This document shows positions 17,890 to 26,461 of a DNA stretch of 64,000 bases, piece by piece. The position numbers and the translations under genes were made by a program. Source of the DNA: JAJZAM01 sp027391075 (GTDB lineage Bacteria; Actinomycetota; Acidimicrobiia; Acidimicrobiales; Palsa-688); contig DAHYHI010000126.1 in the NCBI GenBank assembly GCA_027391075.1, positions 5,913 through 69,912 of the forward strand, given 5' to 3'. Position 1 is the stretch's first letter, and each line of letters begins with the position of its first letter. The notes under the pieces were generated by a model. That model was not told the origin of the DNA and searched no databases. It was given only the letters and a program-made list of their open reading frames with translations.

Positions 17890-18660
17890 ATGGCCGACGT
17901 TCCTCAACTACCAGAGCCTGAAGGGCCGCCCGGCGAAGCTTACCGACGTCAAGCGTTGGAAGCTACGCTGGCCGAGGCTCTGCGGGACGCTCGCTTGACC
18001 GGACGGCCTGCGCCCTCGACCGTGCCCGACGGCCGGCCCGCTGGAGGCCGCGACCAGGCCGACCCCGGACAGGCGCCCCGCCCAGCGCCGTCGCTTATTG
18101 GATCCATGCGCAGCGCAGATACTCCTGCATCGTCGCCAGGTGGCGGGAAAGCTCCGATCAGCGGGGGCTCGACCATCAGTCGCCTCGTGGCGCCCGGCGG
18201 GACTTCCCGGCTCGCTGGTGGTCAGATCGGCGGCGCCCCGTCAGGTAGCGTCGCAGGCGGCCTCTCCGGACTCGGGAGCGCTCCTCTAGGGCGCTTGGGC
18301 TCCGACGGACTAGAACCTGACGACGTACACGCCGTCATCGAGATGCGCAGACCAGCCCGCAGGTCCCCTCCGCCAGCATCGCAGATGCCGGACCGTAAGG
18401 CGGCTTCGGCCAGTCCTGCAAACGGCAATCCTGATACACAAGCTGGGTCCTCGCAGAGGGCAGGGGAGAGCACCGTCCGAGACGAATCCGCCCGGCGTTC
18501 GAGCGCGCTGAGCTTCGTAGCTCCCTGGAGCCCTGACTGCGATGACATCCTTCCAGGTGCTACAGCCAAGCGGCAATCCAAAGGGCCGAAGGGACCGAAG
18601 AGCAAGGCAGCAAAGCGCGAAATCAGGCCATTGAGCACCGGGAAATCCAAGAAGCGCTGA
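17890..18660 (+). CDS. unrecognised basic, low-complexity protein
   Basis: A 256-residue open frame with no recognised domain. A short helical N-terminus (about residues 15-38) is followed by a long Gly/Ser/Pro/Ala-rich stretch that looks disordered. A compact motif SFVAPWSPDCDDILPG sits near residue 215, and the tail is Lys/Arg-rich (KGPKGPKSKAAKR). The basic tail could bind nucleic acid or a membrane, but that is a guess. The start has no clear ribosome site. It lies between the zinc protease and the sortase on the same strand. Confidence 0.5.
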   Translation: MADVPQLPEPEGPPGEAYRRQALEATLAEALRDARLTGRPAPSTVPDGRPAGGRDQADPGQAPRPAPSLIGSMRSADTPASSPGGGKAPISGGSTISRLVAPGGTSRLAGGQIGGAPSGSVAGGLSGLGSAPLGRLGSDGLEPDDVHAVIEMRRPARRSPPPASQMPDRKAASASPANGNPDTQAGSSQRAGESTVRDESARRSSALSFVAPWSPDCDDILPGATAKRQSKGPKGPKSKAAKREIRPLSTGKSKKR

Positions 18661-18751
18661 CCGGTCTGAAATAAAGGCCGCTACTGTCGTCGTGGTGACA
18701 CTTGAGGGCTGGGATGCCCAGCCGGCATTTCTGCGAGCCTGAGGTGAACAG

Positions 18752-19801
18752 GTGCGAAGAGTAGTCCGCGAAACGGGGATAAGCCTGATAACCCTCGGGG
18801 TGGTCATCCTCGCGTTCGTGGCCTACCAACTCTTTGGGACCAGCATCGCCGAGCAGAACAGCCAGAACACTCTTTCGAAGCAGTTCTCGTCCAGCATCAC
18901 CAAGGCTTCCGTACCCCACGTGGCAACCTCGCTCCGACAGCCCTCCTCCACACCCGGATCCGGCGGTGTGACCGCAGCCGCCCAGAACTCGCAAGGCGTC
19001 TCACCTGCAACTGAGAAGCTTCCGTCCGTTCCTACCGGTCAAGCCATCGACCACTTGGAGATCCCTGCGATCGGAGTGGACAAGTTCGTAGTGGAGGGCA
19101 CAGCCGAAGCGGACCTCTCCGAAGGTCCCGGCCATTACGAGGGAACTGCGCTTCCAGGCCAGATCGGCAACGTCGGTATCGCCGGCCACCGGACAACCTA
19201 CGGAGCGCCGTTCTTCAGGCTCGGTGACCTGAAAACCGGCGATCAGATCCTGATAACCGACCTCTCCGGGCACACTTGGATTTACAAGGTGTCCGAGGCA
19301 CCGGTCGTGGTCAGCCCCAGCGACGTAGCCGTCCTCGACCCGACACCCTTCGCGCAACTGACGCTTACGACTTGCAACCCGATCTTCTCGGCGACGAGCC
19401 GGATGGTCGTCTTCGCACGCCTCGTGGGCAAGGCGGCGTCGATCTCTGTTGACGAAACTCCCTCGATTTCAACTCTTGCGTCAGGCCGCTCCTCGGGCGG
19501 CTCGACTTCCAACCCGGTGGCGGGTACCGCAACCCCGGCGAAGCCGAGCGCTCCAGCACTACAGGCCCTGACCGGCAAGGTGGCAGGGTTCAACGGAGGG
19601 GGAAGCAGCTCTAAAGCGTGGTTCCCGACCGTGGCTTACGGTGCGGCGGTGCTGCTTTTGTGGCTTGCCACCCGTGTCGTGCTCGCATCCACCCGCCGAT
19701 GGAAGCGCTTCGGGGTTCTGGTCGTGGGAGTCGCAGTGTGCGCCGTACCGCTTTGGTTGTGCTTCGAGAACGTCACTAGGCTTCTGCCGCCGAGCGTCTG
19801 A
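18752..19801 (+). CDS. sortase, class E-like, with two membrane segments
   Basis: A 349-residue transpeptidase expected to act outside the cell, joining surface proteins or pilins. It has an N-terminal anchor (about 8-27), a sortase core from about 100 to 225, a Ser/Thr/Pro linker and a C-terminal anchor near 290-310. The catalytic residues are His146 in AGHRTTYG, Cys208 in TLTTCNPIF and Arg217 in FSATSR. TLTTC with a following N/H-P resembles class E enzymes. GAGGTGA is a good ribosome site for the GTG start. The leader contains the perfect hairpin GGCTGGG-ATG-CCCAGCC (18707-18723). No sortase substrate was recognised nearby. Confidence 0.88.
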   Translation: MRRVVRETGISLITLGVVILAFVAYQLFGTSIAEQNSQNTLSKQFSSSITKASVPHVATSLRQPSSTPGSGGVTAAAQNSQGVSPATEKLPSVPTGQAIDHLEIPAIGVDKFVVEGTAEADLSEGPGHYEGTALPGQIGNVGIAGHRTTYGAPFFRLGDLKTGDQILITDLSGHTWIYKVSEAPVVVSPSDVAVLDPTPFAQLTLTTCNPIFSATSRMVVFARLVGKAASISVDETPSISTLASGRSSGGSTSNPVAGTATPAKPSAPALQALTGKVAGFNGGGSSSKAWFPTVAYGAAVLLLWLATRVVLASTRRWKRFGVLVVGVAVCAVPLWLCFENVTRLLPPSV

Positions 19802-19854
19802 ACAGCAGCGCTCCGATCGAGCCCTGCGGGGTCGGCCGGGCAGGGTTGACGCGA

Positions 19855-20268
19855 TCAAACCGCCATGAGGCTCCGGAAAGCTTCTAAGACGTCGATGTCG
19901 TGAGAATAACTCAGCCGGCTGACTGCCTCTGGGAGGTCGACCCATTCGGCACAGTCGACCTCGTTGGCTCCGCCCGGCTCACCCGACACGACGGTCATGG
20001 CCCAATAGCGAACACGTTTGAAGCGTCCGCTGCGGTCCAAGTACATAGTTGAAGGCAATTCCGAGCCGAGGGCTGCAACGACAGTCGTCTCTTCTTCTAC
20101 TTCTCTCAGAGCGGCGTCCTCGTCGGTCTCACCGGGATCCACTTTTCCCTTCGGGAGGCTCCAGTCGTCATAAGCCGGACGGTGGACCAGCACGACGTGG
20201 ACACGGTCGCCTTGGCGGCGCCACACGACCCCGCCAGCGGCGAGTACCACATCCGGCTCCTCGCTCAT
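19855..20268 (-). CDS. NUDIX hydrolase (MutT-like)
   Basis: A 137-residue NUDIX hydrolase. The NUDIX box spans about residues 41-63, with GKVDPGE and REVEEE holding the metal-binding glutamates; the usual glycine after EEx is a threonine (EETTV). It hydrolyses a nucleoside diphosphate linked to another group; the substrate is not clear. The start overlaps the ppk1 stop by four bases (ATGA), so it is translated from the ppk1 mRNA. In actinobacteria the ppk1-MutT1 pair is common. Confidence 0.9.
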   Translation of the reverse strand: MSEEPDVVLAAGGVVWRRQGDRVHVVLVHRPAYDDWSLPKGKVDPGETDEDAALREVEEETTVVAALGSELPSTMYLDRSGRFKRVRYWAMTVVSGEPGGANEVDCAEWVDLPEAVSRLSYSHDIDVLEAFRSLMAV

Positions 20269-22400
20269 GTAGCGGTCTCCGACTCAGGGCTTCTCCTGCC
20301 TGATCGGGTCAAGGCGAGCTCTTGCATCTTGTTCTGGGCGTTGAAGGTACCTTCGCGGGACGGCGCTCGCCAACGGCCGTCGGGTTGCAGCGACCATGAG
20401 CGGGCGTCGTCGGCCAGGTCGATCTCGAGAATCTCCCACAGCCGTGCTCTCAACTCGGCGGACTCCACTCCCACGATGGCCTCCACGCGCCTGTCCAAGT
20501 TGCGTTCCATCATGTCAGCTGAACCGATGTAGAACTCGCCAGGGCCGTCGTCCTCGCCGGCCGAGAACCAATAGACCCTGGAATGCTCCAACCAGCGCCC
20601 CACGATGCTCGACACGGAGATGTTCTCCGACAGGCCCGGCAATCCTGGCCGGAGGCAACAGATAGCCCGAACCAGCAGTTCCACTCGCACTCCCGCCGAC
20701 GACGCCCGGTATAAGGCGTCGATGATGTCAGGGTCGACCAGGTTATTGAGCTTCCATATGATCCGACCGCGAGGGCCGAGGGAGGTCTCGCGTTCTATCA
20801 GCTCCACCATCCGCCGTCTGAGTGACGTCGGAGCGACCAGAAGCTTGCGGTACTCCTCCCGACGGCTGTAGCCGGTCAGATAGTTGAAAAGGTCAGTCAG
20901 ATCGGCGCCTATGTCGCGATCCGCCGTAAGAATGCCTATGTCCTCGTAGCTCCTGGCTGTCGTAGCGTTGTAGTTCCCCGTCCCAATGTGACAGAAGCGG
21001 GTAATGCCGTCTCCTTCTTGACGGACCACCAAGGACAGCTTCGCGTGGGTCTTCAATCCGACGAGCCCATAGACCACATGAACCCCGGCCTGCTCGAGAG
21101 CCCTTGCGAAGCCGATGTTCGCTGCTTCGTCCCCGCGAGCCTTTAGCTCTACTATCGCCGCCACCTGCTTGCCTCGCTCGGCGGCTCGTATCAGCGATCT
21201 CACGATCGCCGAATCCCCTGATGTCCGGTACAGCGTCTGCTTGATCGCCAGCACGTCGGGGTCGGCGGCTGCTTGGGCGACGAACTCCTCCACCGAGTCC
21301 GAGAAGCTGTCATAGGGGTGCTGGATGAGAATGTCAGACCGCCGGATCGCCGAAAACACGTTGGCTACACCGCCGCCGCTGGCCACCAGCCGAGCCGGGG
21401 TCACCGGCGTGAACTGTTCGTCTTTCAGATCAGGCCTGGCGAGACCATAAAGCTGCCACATGGAAGCGAGGTTTAGGGGCCCCCAAGCTTCGTAGACGTC
21501 GTCGTCTTGAAGGTCAAGCTCCCGCACGAGCAGGGCACGAACCTCGTCGGTCATGGTCTCGTCGACCTCGAGGCGCACTGCCCTCCCGAAGCGCCTCCGA
21601 CGCAGCTCCATCTCGACCGCCAACAGGAGGTCGTCCGCCTCCTCCTCTTCGAGAGTGAGGTCCGCGTTGCGAGTTACACGGAAGGCATGGAAACTTTCGA
21701 TGGTCATGCTCGGGAACAAGGTTGCGAGGTTCGCTGCGATCACCTGCTCTATGCACACGAACCGCTGGCCTCCCGGCAAGCCCAGCAGCCCAGGAAGAAG
21801 TGGCGGGACTTTCACCCTTGCGAAACGCCGAGCCTGCGTCTGCGGGTCGCGCACGATTACCGCCAAGTTGAGAGACAAGTTCGAGATGTACGGGAAGGGG
21901 TGCCCCGGGTCGACCGCAAGTGGAGTGAGGACTGGAAATATGCGTTCGGCGAACACGTCGCGGGTCCAAACCTTGTCCGTATCCGAAAGCGAAGCCCACT
22001 CCTGGATCGTGACACCGTGATCTGCAAGCTGCCCCAAAAGGTGCCTTAGGACTGCAACCCTCCGTTCGAGGAGCTCAGCGGAGACGCTGCGAATAGCTTG
22101 GAGTTGCGCATCGACGGGCAGCCCGTCGGGGGCTGTGCCGATTCCCGCAGCGAGCTGGTCTTTCAGGCCTGCCACGCGAACCTGGAAGAACTCGTCCATG
22201 TTGGACGCGAAGATGGCAAGGAACTTCACGCGTTCGAGAAGCTTGAGATCTTCCCGCTCGGTCATCGCCAACACCCGCTCGTTGAAGTCGAGGTTTGACA
22301 ACTCGCGGTTGAAGAAGCGGTCTCCCCTCCACCTGAGAGCCTTGTGATCGCCCTCGACAGCACGAGCGAAGCTGGGAGCCGGCGACCCGGGCGAGATCAT
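20265..22400 (-). CDS. ppk1: polyphosphate kinase 1
   Basis: A 711-residue Ppk1, which reversibly makes polyphosphate from ATP. The N-terminal domain begins FFNRELSNLDFNERVL. The two phospholipase-D-like catalytic domains carry the phospho-accepting histidine in FCHIGTGNYNATTARSYEDIG and the second histidine in EHSRVYWFSAG, with NLDRRVEA near the end. The length is normal. It lies four bases after the small upstream gene and overlaps the NUDIX gene, so a three-gene operon is likely. Confidence 0.96.
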   Translation of the reverse strand: MISPGSPAPSFARAVEGDHKALRWRGDRFFNRELSNLDFNERVLAMTEREDLKLLERVKFLAIFASNMDEFFQVRVAGLKDQLAAGIGTAPDGLPVDAQLQAIRSVSAELLERRVAVLRHLLGQLADHGVTIQEWASLSDTDKVWTRDVFAERIFPVLTPLAVDPGHPFPYISNLSLNLAVIVRDPQTQARRFARVKVPPLLPGLLGLPGGQRFVCIEQVIAANLATLFPSMTIESFHAFRVTRNADLTLEEEEADDLLLAVEMELRRRRFGRAVRLEVDETMTDEVRALLVRELDLQDDDVYEAWGPLNLASMWQLYGLARPDLKDEQFTPVTPARLVASGGGVANVFSAIRRSDILIQHPYDSFSDSVEEFVAQAAADPDVLAIKQTLYRTSGDSAIVRSLIRAAERGKQVAAIVELKARGDEAANIGFARALEQAGVHVVYGLVGLKTHAKLSLVVRQEGDGITRFCHIGTGNYNATTARSYEDIGILTADRDIGADLTDLFNYLTGYSRREEYRKLLVAPTSLRRRMVELIERETSLGPRGRIIWKLNNLVDPDIIDALYRASSAGVRVELLVRAICCLRPGLPGLSENISVSSIVGRWLEHSRVYWFSAGEDDGPGEFYIGSADMMERNLDRRVEAIVGVESAELRARLWEILEIDLADDARSWSLQPDGRWRAPSREGTFNAQNKMQELALTRSGRRSPESETAT

Positions 22401-22404
22401 CCGA

Positions 22405-22683
22405 TTACGAGCCGCCCTCTTGATCGGGAAGTCCGAGATCCCACTCCAAAACCAGGTTCTCCCTCTCCGCGTCGCGAACGACCCTCTCTCGGTTACGGCG
22501 AAATTGCGGATCGTGGGGTGGCAGCAAAAGCAGACGTGCCAGAACCCGCTGGCGGAATTCCTCTATCACGGGCCGGTCGCCGAACTCGGAGTCGACGCGC
22601 CAGTGGGGCGCCACGGGCCCGAGGTACACCACTCGGACGTGGCCCCGGGGGGCACTTTGAGACTCTGTTGACATCGTGGACAT
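22405..22683 (-). CDS. conserved small protein upstream of ppk1
   Basis: About 92 residues, acidic-basic mixed, with the blocks GHVRVVYLGPVAPHWRV, ARLLLLPPHDPQF and RRNRERVVRDAERENL. I recall similar short proteins in actinobacterial genomes but know no function. It ends five bases before ppk1 and begins about 11 bases after the leuA stop. The frame continues upstream to a TTG at 22692, but the ATG at 22683 is the better start; an ATG at 22674 is also possible. Confidence 0.6.
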   Translation of the reverse strand: MSTMSTESQSAPRGHVRVVYLGPVAPHWRVDSEFGDRPVIEEFRQRVLARLLLLPPHDPQFRRNRERVVRDAERENLVLEWDLGLPDQEGGS

Positions 22684-22694
22684 ATGCGCCAAGC

Positions 22695-24398
22695 CTACCC
22701 GCGGTTGCGATCCCGCAGCCGGTTAGCCGCGCTGATGACCGCCTGGAGAGTGGCATCGAGGATGCTCGAGTGCATGCCAACCCCCCAAAGGGTCACGCCG
22801 TCAGGCCCCCTTGCCGACACGTACGCCGCTGCGCTCGCCTCCGAACCGGAGGTGAGTGCGTGCTCGTGGTAGTCAGTGACCTCGAAGACCAAGCCCAGGA
22901 GGTCGCGCAAACCGTTGACGAGGGCGTCGACGGGCCCGTTCCCGTCCCCTACGACCGTCTCGTGACGACCGTCGAGGAGCACCTGGGCGACCACCCGAGT
23001 CCCCTTGTTCCCAGATGAGACCTCGCTGGATATGAGGCGAACGTTGGCCTCCTCTGCGAGGTAGTCCGAGCTGAAGGCCTCCCACAGAGCGGCTGGCTTT
23101 ATCTCGGTCCCTGTAGCCTCGGTTATCGCCTGCACACGCTTGGAAAACTCCACCTGCAGTCCTCTTGGAAGGTCGAGGTTGTGTTCGAAGTCCATCAGGT
23201 AGGCGACCCCACCCTTCCCCGACTGGCTGTTGACCCTGATGATCGCCTCGTAGGTCCTCCCGACGTGCTTTGGGTCTATCGGAAGGTAAGGAACCTCCCA
23301 ACGTCGGTAGGGGTCTGCGAGCGCGTCCATCCCCTTCTTGATCGCATCTTGGTGAGAACCCGAGAAGGCCGTGTACACGAGGTCACCTGCGTAGGGGTGA
23401 CGAGGGTGGACAGGCAGCCGGTTGCAGTGCTCGGCGACTTGGCGAAGGTGGTCGATATCGTGAAGGTCCAGCTTCGGGTCGATCCCCTCGGTCATCAGGT
23501 TGAGAGCCAACGTGACGACGTCCACGTTGCCGGTACGTTCCCCATTGCCGAAGAGGGTGCCCTCCACTCTGTCGGCCCCTGCGAGCTGAGCGAGCTCCGC
23601 TGCGGCGACAGCCGTCCCGCGATCGTTGTGAGGGTGAACGCTGAGCACGACCGCCTCCCTGTTGGGAAGGTTACGATGCATGTACTCGATAACGTCTGCG
23701 TAGGTGTTCGGCCCGAACATCTCTACGGTGTTCGGAAGGTTGATGATCAACTTGTCATCCACGCTCGGGGTGATCACGTCCATGACCGCCGAGCAGATCT
23801 CCACTGCGAAGTCCGGCTCTGTCCCCGTGAAGCTCTCAGGAGAATACTCGTAGCTGACTCGGGTGCTACCCACTGAGGATTCGAACTTCTTGACCAACCG
23901 GGCAGCGTTGGTTGCAATGTCGACTATCCCCGGCTTGTCTAGACCGAAGACGACTCTGCGTTGTAGAACCGATGTCGAGTTGTAGAAGTGGACGATCGCG
24001 TGGCGGGCACCGTCTATGGCTTCGAAAGTCCTCTCGATAAGCTCCGGCCGGCACTGCACCAGCACCTGGATGACCACGTCGTCAGGAATTCGATCCTCGT
24101 CGATGATCTGGCGTATGAAGTCGAAGTCAGGCTGGCTGGCGGCGGGGAAACCCACTTCGATCTCCTTGAACCCCATGCCTACGAGCGTCTCGAAGAACCG
24201 GAGCTTGCGAGCAGGGTCCATTGGGTCGATCAGAGCCTGGTTCCCGTCGCGAAGATCGACGCTGCACCACGCTGGCGCTGTTTCGAGGTGCTTCTCGGGC
24301 CAGGTTCGCACGAAGTCAGCGACCCCTTGGAGCGGCCTGAAAGGCTCGTAGAGCGCAAATGGCATCTCGCATGGGGTCGGGTACTTGTAGGCGGTCAT
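22695..24398 (-). CDS. leuA: 2-isopropylmalate synthase
   Basis: About 567 residues. It condenses acetyl-CoA with 2-oxoisovalerate, the first committed leucine step. The TIM-barrel part has DLRDGNQAL (metal-binding Asp), HPHNDRGTA (metal histidines) and GNGERTGN; a LeuA allosteric domain occupies the last 130 residues, where leucine would inhibit. The length and the N-terminal block (PFRPLQGVADFV) match the longer actinobacterial/fungal type. The ATG at 24398 has GAGGTG seven bases before it; a GTG at 24407 is possible but worse. The leader (24461-24627) holds a leucine attenuator. Confidence 0.96.
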   Translation of the reverse strand: MTAYKYPTPCEMPFALYEPFRPLQGVADFVRTWPEKHLETAPAWCSVDLRDGNQALIDPMDPARKLRFFETLVGMGFKEIEVGFPAASQPDFDFIRQIIDEDRIPDDVVIQVLVQCRPELIERTFEAIDGARHAIVHFYNSTSVLQRRVVFGLDKPGIVDIATNAARLVKKFESSVGSTRVSYEYSPESFTGTEPDFAVEICSAVMDVITPSVDDKLIINLPNTVEMFGPNTYADVIEYMHRNLPNREAVVLSVHPHNDRGTAVAAAELAQLAGADRVEGTLFGNGERTGNVDVVTLALNLMTEGIDPKLDLHDIDHLRQVAEHCNRLPVHPRHPYAGDLVYTAFSGSHQDAIKKGMDALADPYRRWEVPYLPIDPKHVGRTYEAIIRVNSQSGKGGVAYLMDFEHNLDLPRGLQVEFSKRVQAITEATGTEIKPAALWEAFSSDYLAEEANVRLISSEVSSGNKGTRVVAQVLLDGRHETVVGDGNGPVDALVNGLRDLLGLVFEVTDYHEHALTSGSEASAAAYVSARGPDGVTLWGVGMHSSILDATLQAVISAANRLRDRNRG

Positions 24399-24460
24399 CT
24401 GTAGCACCTCACTGGACTGTCTTGGAAGAAAAGGAGACGAAAAGCGGTGTTACCCGAGAA

Positions 24461-24490
24461 CATTTCCTTACGCACAGCCCTGAGGAAATG
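24461..24490 (-). other. stem-loop in the leuA leader
   Basis: CATTTCCT and AGGAAATG form perfect 8-base arms around a 14-base loop, downstream of the attenuator terminator and 63 bases before leuA. No U-tract follows. It could be an RNA stability element or part of an alternative pairing; this is uncertain. Confidence 0.4.
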
Positions 24491-24503
24491 TCGGCGGGAA
24501 TTG

Positions 24504-24536
24504 AAAAACCTCCTGGCCGTGACGGCACAGGAGGTT
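24504..24536 (-). terminator. leucine attenuator terminator
   Basis: Read on the minus strand, AACCTCCTG and CAGGAGGTT are perfect 9-base arms around TGCCGTCACGGC, where GCCG and CGGC can pair further, followed by TTTT. That is a complete intrinsic terminator lying between the leader peptide and leuA, as expected for attenuation. Another hairpin (24539-24564, arms GGCGAGC/GCTCGCC) touches the leader peptide stop codon and is a candidate pause or competing structure. Confidence 0.8.
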
Positions 24537-24538
24537 AA

Positions 24539-24564
24539 GGCGAGCCCCTAGATAGGAGCTCGCC
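24539..24564 (-). promoter_or_regulatory. hairpin overlapping the leucine leader stop
   Basis: Arms GGCGAGC and GCTCGCC (7 bases each) surround a 12-base loop. The first arm begins at the last base of the leader stop codon, so a ribosome at the leucine codons or the stop would cover it. This is the expected place of the pause hairpin in an attenuator. Confidence 0.55.
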
Positions 24565-24614
24565 TATGGGAGAAGAAGTCGCCGGCTAGCGCAACAACCC
24601 ACCAAGTTTGACAC
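24564..24614 (-). CDS. leuL: leucine leader peptide (LeuL-like), probably leaderless
   Basis: A 16-residue peptide ending SRRLLLP: three leucine codons in a row (CTT CTT CTC) lie two codons before the TAG. It precedes an intrinsic terminator and leuA, the classical layout for leucine attenuation. TACAAT at 24622-24627 is a strong -10 box, seven bases before the GTG at 24614, so the transcript may start at or near the GTG and need no ribosome site. An in-frame ATG at 24623 would give 19 residues but lies inside the -10 region. The three-leucine run is seen directly; the mechanism is inferred. Confidence 0.75.
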   Translation of the reverse strand: MSNLVGCCASRRLLLP

Positions 24615-24621
24615 GAACTTC

Positions 24622-24627
24622 ATTGTA
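24622..24627 (-). promoter_or_regulatory. leu operon -10 box
   Basis: TACAAT on the minus strand, eight bases downstream of the stop of the AIM24 gene and seven bases before the leader GTG. The -35 region is weak. Initiation at the GTG or one base away would make the leader peptide leaderless. Confidence 0.55.
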
Positions 24628-24637
24628 ACAGGTGCGG

Positions 24638-25516
24638 TTACCAGCGGGTGACGGTCGCCTGTGAACTGCTAGTGATCGCCAAGGACTCCTCGGGGCGCTC
24701 GTAGACGGACTGCACCGCCACTCGGCCCGGCCCCCAAAGCCGCAACCACACCTGCCGGTATGAGTATCCAGACCTCCACGCCGACCCGGCAGCGTTTGGG
24801 TACTCGAGATGCAGCGCCATCCCCACCGACGCATCCTTATAGAGAAGGGATGTCGGCTGGATGCATATCGGTTGATTAGGAGCTAGGTCGCGGATGAACA
24901 CGTTGCCGGGCGCGTGCAACAGCAGCAGGCCGTTGCCAGAAGCCGAGCTGAAACTGTCTACGTTGTAGCCGATCGGATAGTGATATTCCTGCTGGTTGCC
25001 TGACGACGTCGTGTACCAGATTCCCGACTGACGCCAGCTGTAGTTCACGTTCGAGGTGGCGGCAAAGAACCTGTGCTCCCGTACGAAGATCTCCTGACCC
25101 TGCCGGAGGGGTATCGCTACCACCTCTCCCGGGGCGTCCTCCGACAGGGCGATGTGCCCTGGGCCCTGGGCACTGAGCATCACGAGCGGGAGGCCCGCCA
25201 TGACACGGTTCCACCCACCGGCCATCGGCATCGCCTCCATAGTCACGCCTGGGTCGGCCCAAAGCACGCTGTGGTGCGAGAAGAAAATCCCGTCCTTATC
25301 TCCCAAGCCGAAGTCCGCCACCGGCACGGTGGTACCTTCGATCTGGCAAGTGGATCGACCGAAGTTGATCTTTGCCATGTCCCGAACCGGGGGCTGCTCC
25401 TCCCACCCGGAGTCACTGGTGACATCCCGAACGTCGAGCGGGGCCCCGCAGCTTGGACAACTCGTGCCGGTGGGGTCGCTGGAAGTCCTGCAGAAACGAC
25501 AGACGTACGGTGCCAT
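24638..25516 (-). CDS. AIM24-family protein with N-terminal zinc ribbon, copy 1
   Basis: A 292-residue protein. Residues 6-24 hold a zinc ribbon (CRFC and CPSC pairs), then an AIM24/DUF124 beta-rich domain (about 45-280; AQGPGHIALSED, GNGLLLLHAPGNVF, LLYKDASV). AIM24 proteins are membrane- or stress-linked but have no agreed bacterial function. It is followed by the leu leader and preceded at 29 bases by a paralogue of the same layout. AGGAGG nine bases before the ATG is an excellent ribosome site. The two copies share the zinc ribbon and the GAPLD-R-V-SDSGW linker. Confidence 0.82.
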   Translation of the reverse strand: MAPYVCRFCRTSSDPTGTSCPSCGAPLDVRDVTSDSGWEEQPPVRDMAKINFGRSTCQIEGTTVPVADFGLGDKDGIFFSHHSVLWADPGVTMEAMPMAGGWNRVMAGLPLVMLSAQGPGHIALSEDAPGEVVAIPLRQGQEIFVREHRFFAATSNVNYSWRQSGIWYTTSSGNQQEYHYPIGYNVDSFSSASGNGLLLLHAPGNVFIRDLAPNQPICIQPTSLLYKDASVGMALHLEYPNAAGSAWRSGYSYRQVWLRLWGPGRVAVQSVYERPEESLAITSSSQATVTRW

Positions 25517-25545
25517 CAGATGCGCCTCCTCGACATGGCGGAAAG

Positions 25546-26340
25546 CTACTCGGCGCCAGCGTGGACGTACATGGACTGGATGCCGACCCGACCTGGCCCC
25601 GTCATCTCCGCCATGTACATCCCGTGGCGCATCATTCCGGTTCGGACCTTCTGCTGGACGGTATTCATCGTTACAGACGAGTCTTTGTACAAGAAGCCGC
25701 CGGGCTCGACGAGGATCTTCTCCCCAGCCTTTAAGGTTCGTTCGAAGACGTTGCCGTATCCGTGCAAAAGCAGGATGCCCTGCTCACCTGAAGTGACAAA
25801 GCGGTCCATGTACATGCCCTCCCCGTGGAGGACGTTGGTCATTCCCTGGATCCTTACGAAGCTGTAGCTGATCGAATGCGAGGCTACGAGGAAGGCGTGT
25901 TCTCGGACGTCGAGCTCCATGCTTGGGTGCATCGGGAGCACTACGACTTCACCGGAAGCGTCGCGTGAAAAGGCGACCCTGCCGGGTCCGTGAGCGACGG
26001 AGATCACATGCGGCATACCGCCGAGCATGCGCTTGATCCCTCCGCCAGTGTTCATCGCTGAAAGCGGAGTGGACTCGTCTTTCCAAAGCAGCACGTGATG
26101 TTCGAAGAAGACCGAGTCTCCGCTGGCGAGGTTCACCTCCGCCACCGGGACGAGCTCGCCTTCGACCTGGCAGGTGCTGGAGGAGAAGCGAAACTCTGTC
26201 ATATCCCGCAAACGCGGGGCTTCTTTCCAGCCGGAGTCGCTGACCACGTTCCGGGCGTCTAGGGGCGCCCCACAGGTCGAGCAGGTAGTCCTACCCGTAT
26301 CGTTCTGCGACTTGCACCACTGACACTCGATGCGCTCCAT
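25546..26340 (-). CDS. AIM24-family protein with N-terminal zinc ribbon, copy 2
   Basis: About 264 residues, the same layout as its neighbour: a zinc ribbon (CQWC and CSTC) at residues 5-25, the linker GAPLDARNVVSDSGW and an AIM24 beta domain (AHGPGRVAFSRD, GILLLHGYGNVF). The paralogues have clearly diverged. The frame reaches an ATG at 26352, but TATGCT (26348-26353) stands seven bases before the ATG at 26340, and no ribosome site is seen, so the leaderless start at 26340 was chosen. Confidence 0.82.
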   Translation of the reverse strand: MERIECQWCKSQNDTGRTTCSTCGAPLDARNVVSDSGWKEAPRLRDMTEFRFSSSTCQVEGELVPVAEVNLASGDSVFFEHHVLLWKDESTPLSAMNTGGGIKRMLGGMPHVISVAHGPGRVAFSRDASGEVVVLPMHPSMELDVREHAFLVASHSISYSFVRIQGMTNVLHGEGMYMDRFVTSGEQGILLLHGYGNVFERTLKAGEKILVEPGGFLYKDSSVTMNTVQQKVRTGMMRHGMYMAEMTGPGRVGIQSMYVHAGAE

Positions 26341-26461
26341 GAGCGCGAGCATAACACCAGTGTTCGATTCGGCTGGGCTGCTACGAGTATGTGACTACTT
26401 TCTCATAGGTTTCTTAGCTTGTGCGACCATACTCGTTATCACCCGTACGAGGAGGGCCTTT

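Noticed and set aside
17780..17998. A 72-codon frame starting before the disordered protein
   Set aside because: It overlaps the zinc protease end and the longer open frame, with no supporting domain.
26330..26461. The longer whiB reading frame from 26330
   Set aside because: AGGAGGG before the GTG at 26462 fixes the start; the extension has no WhiB homology.
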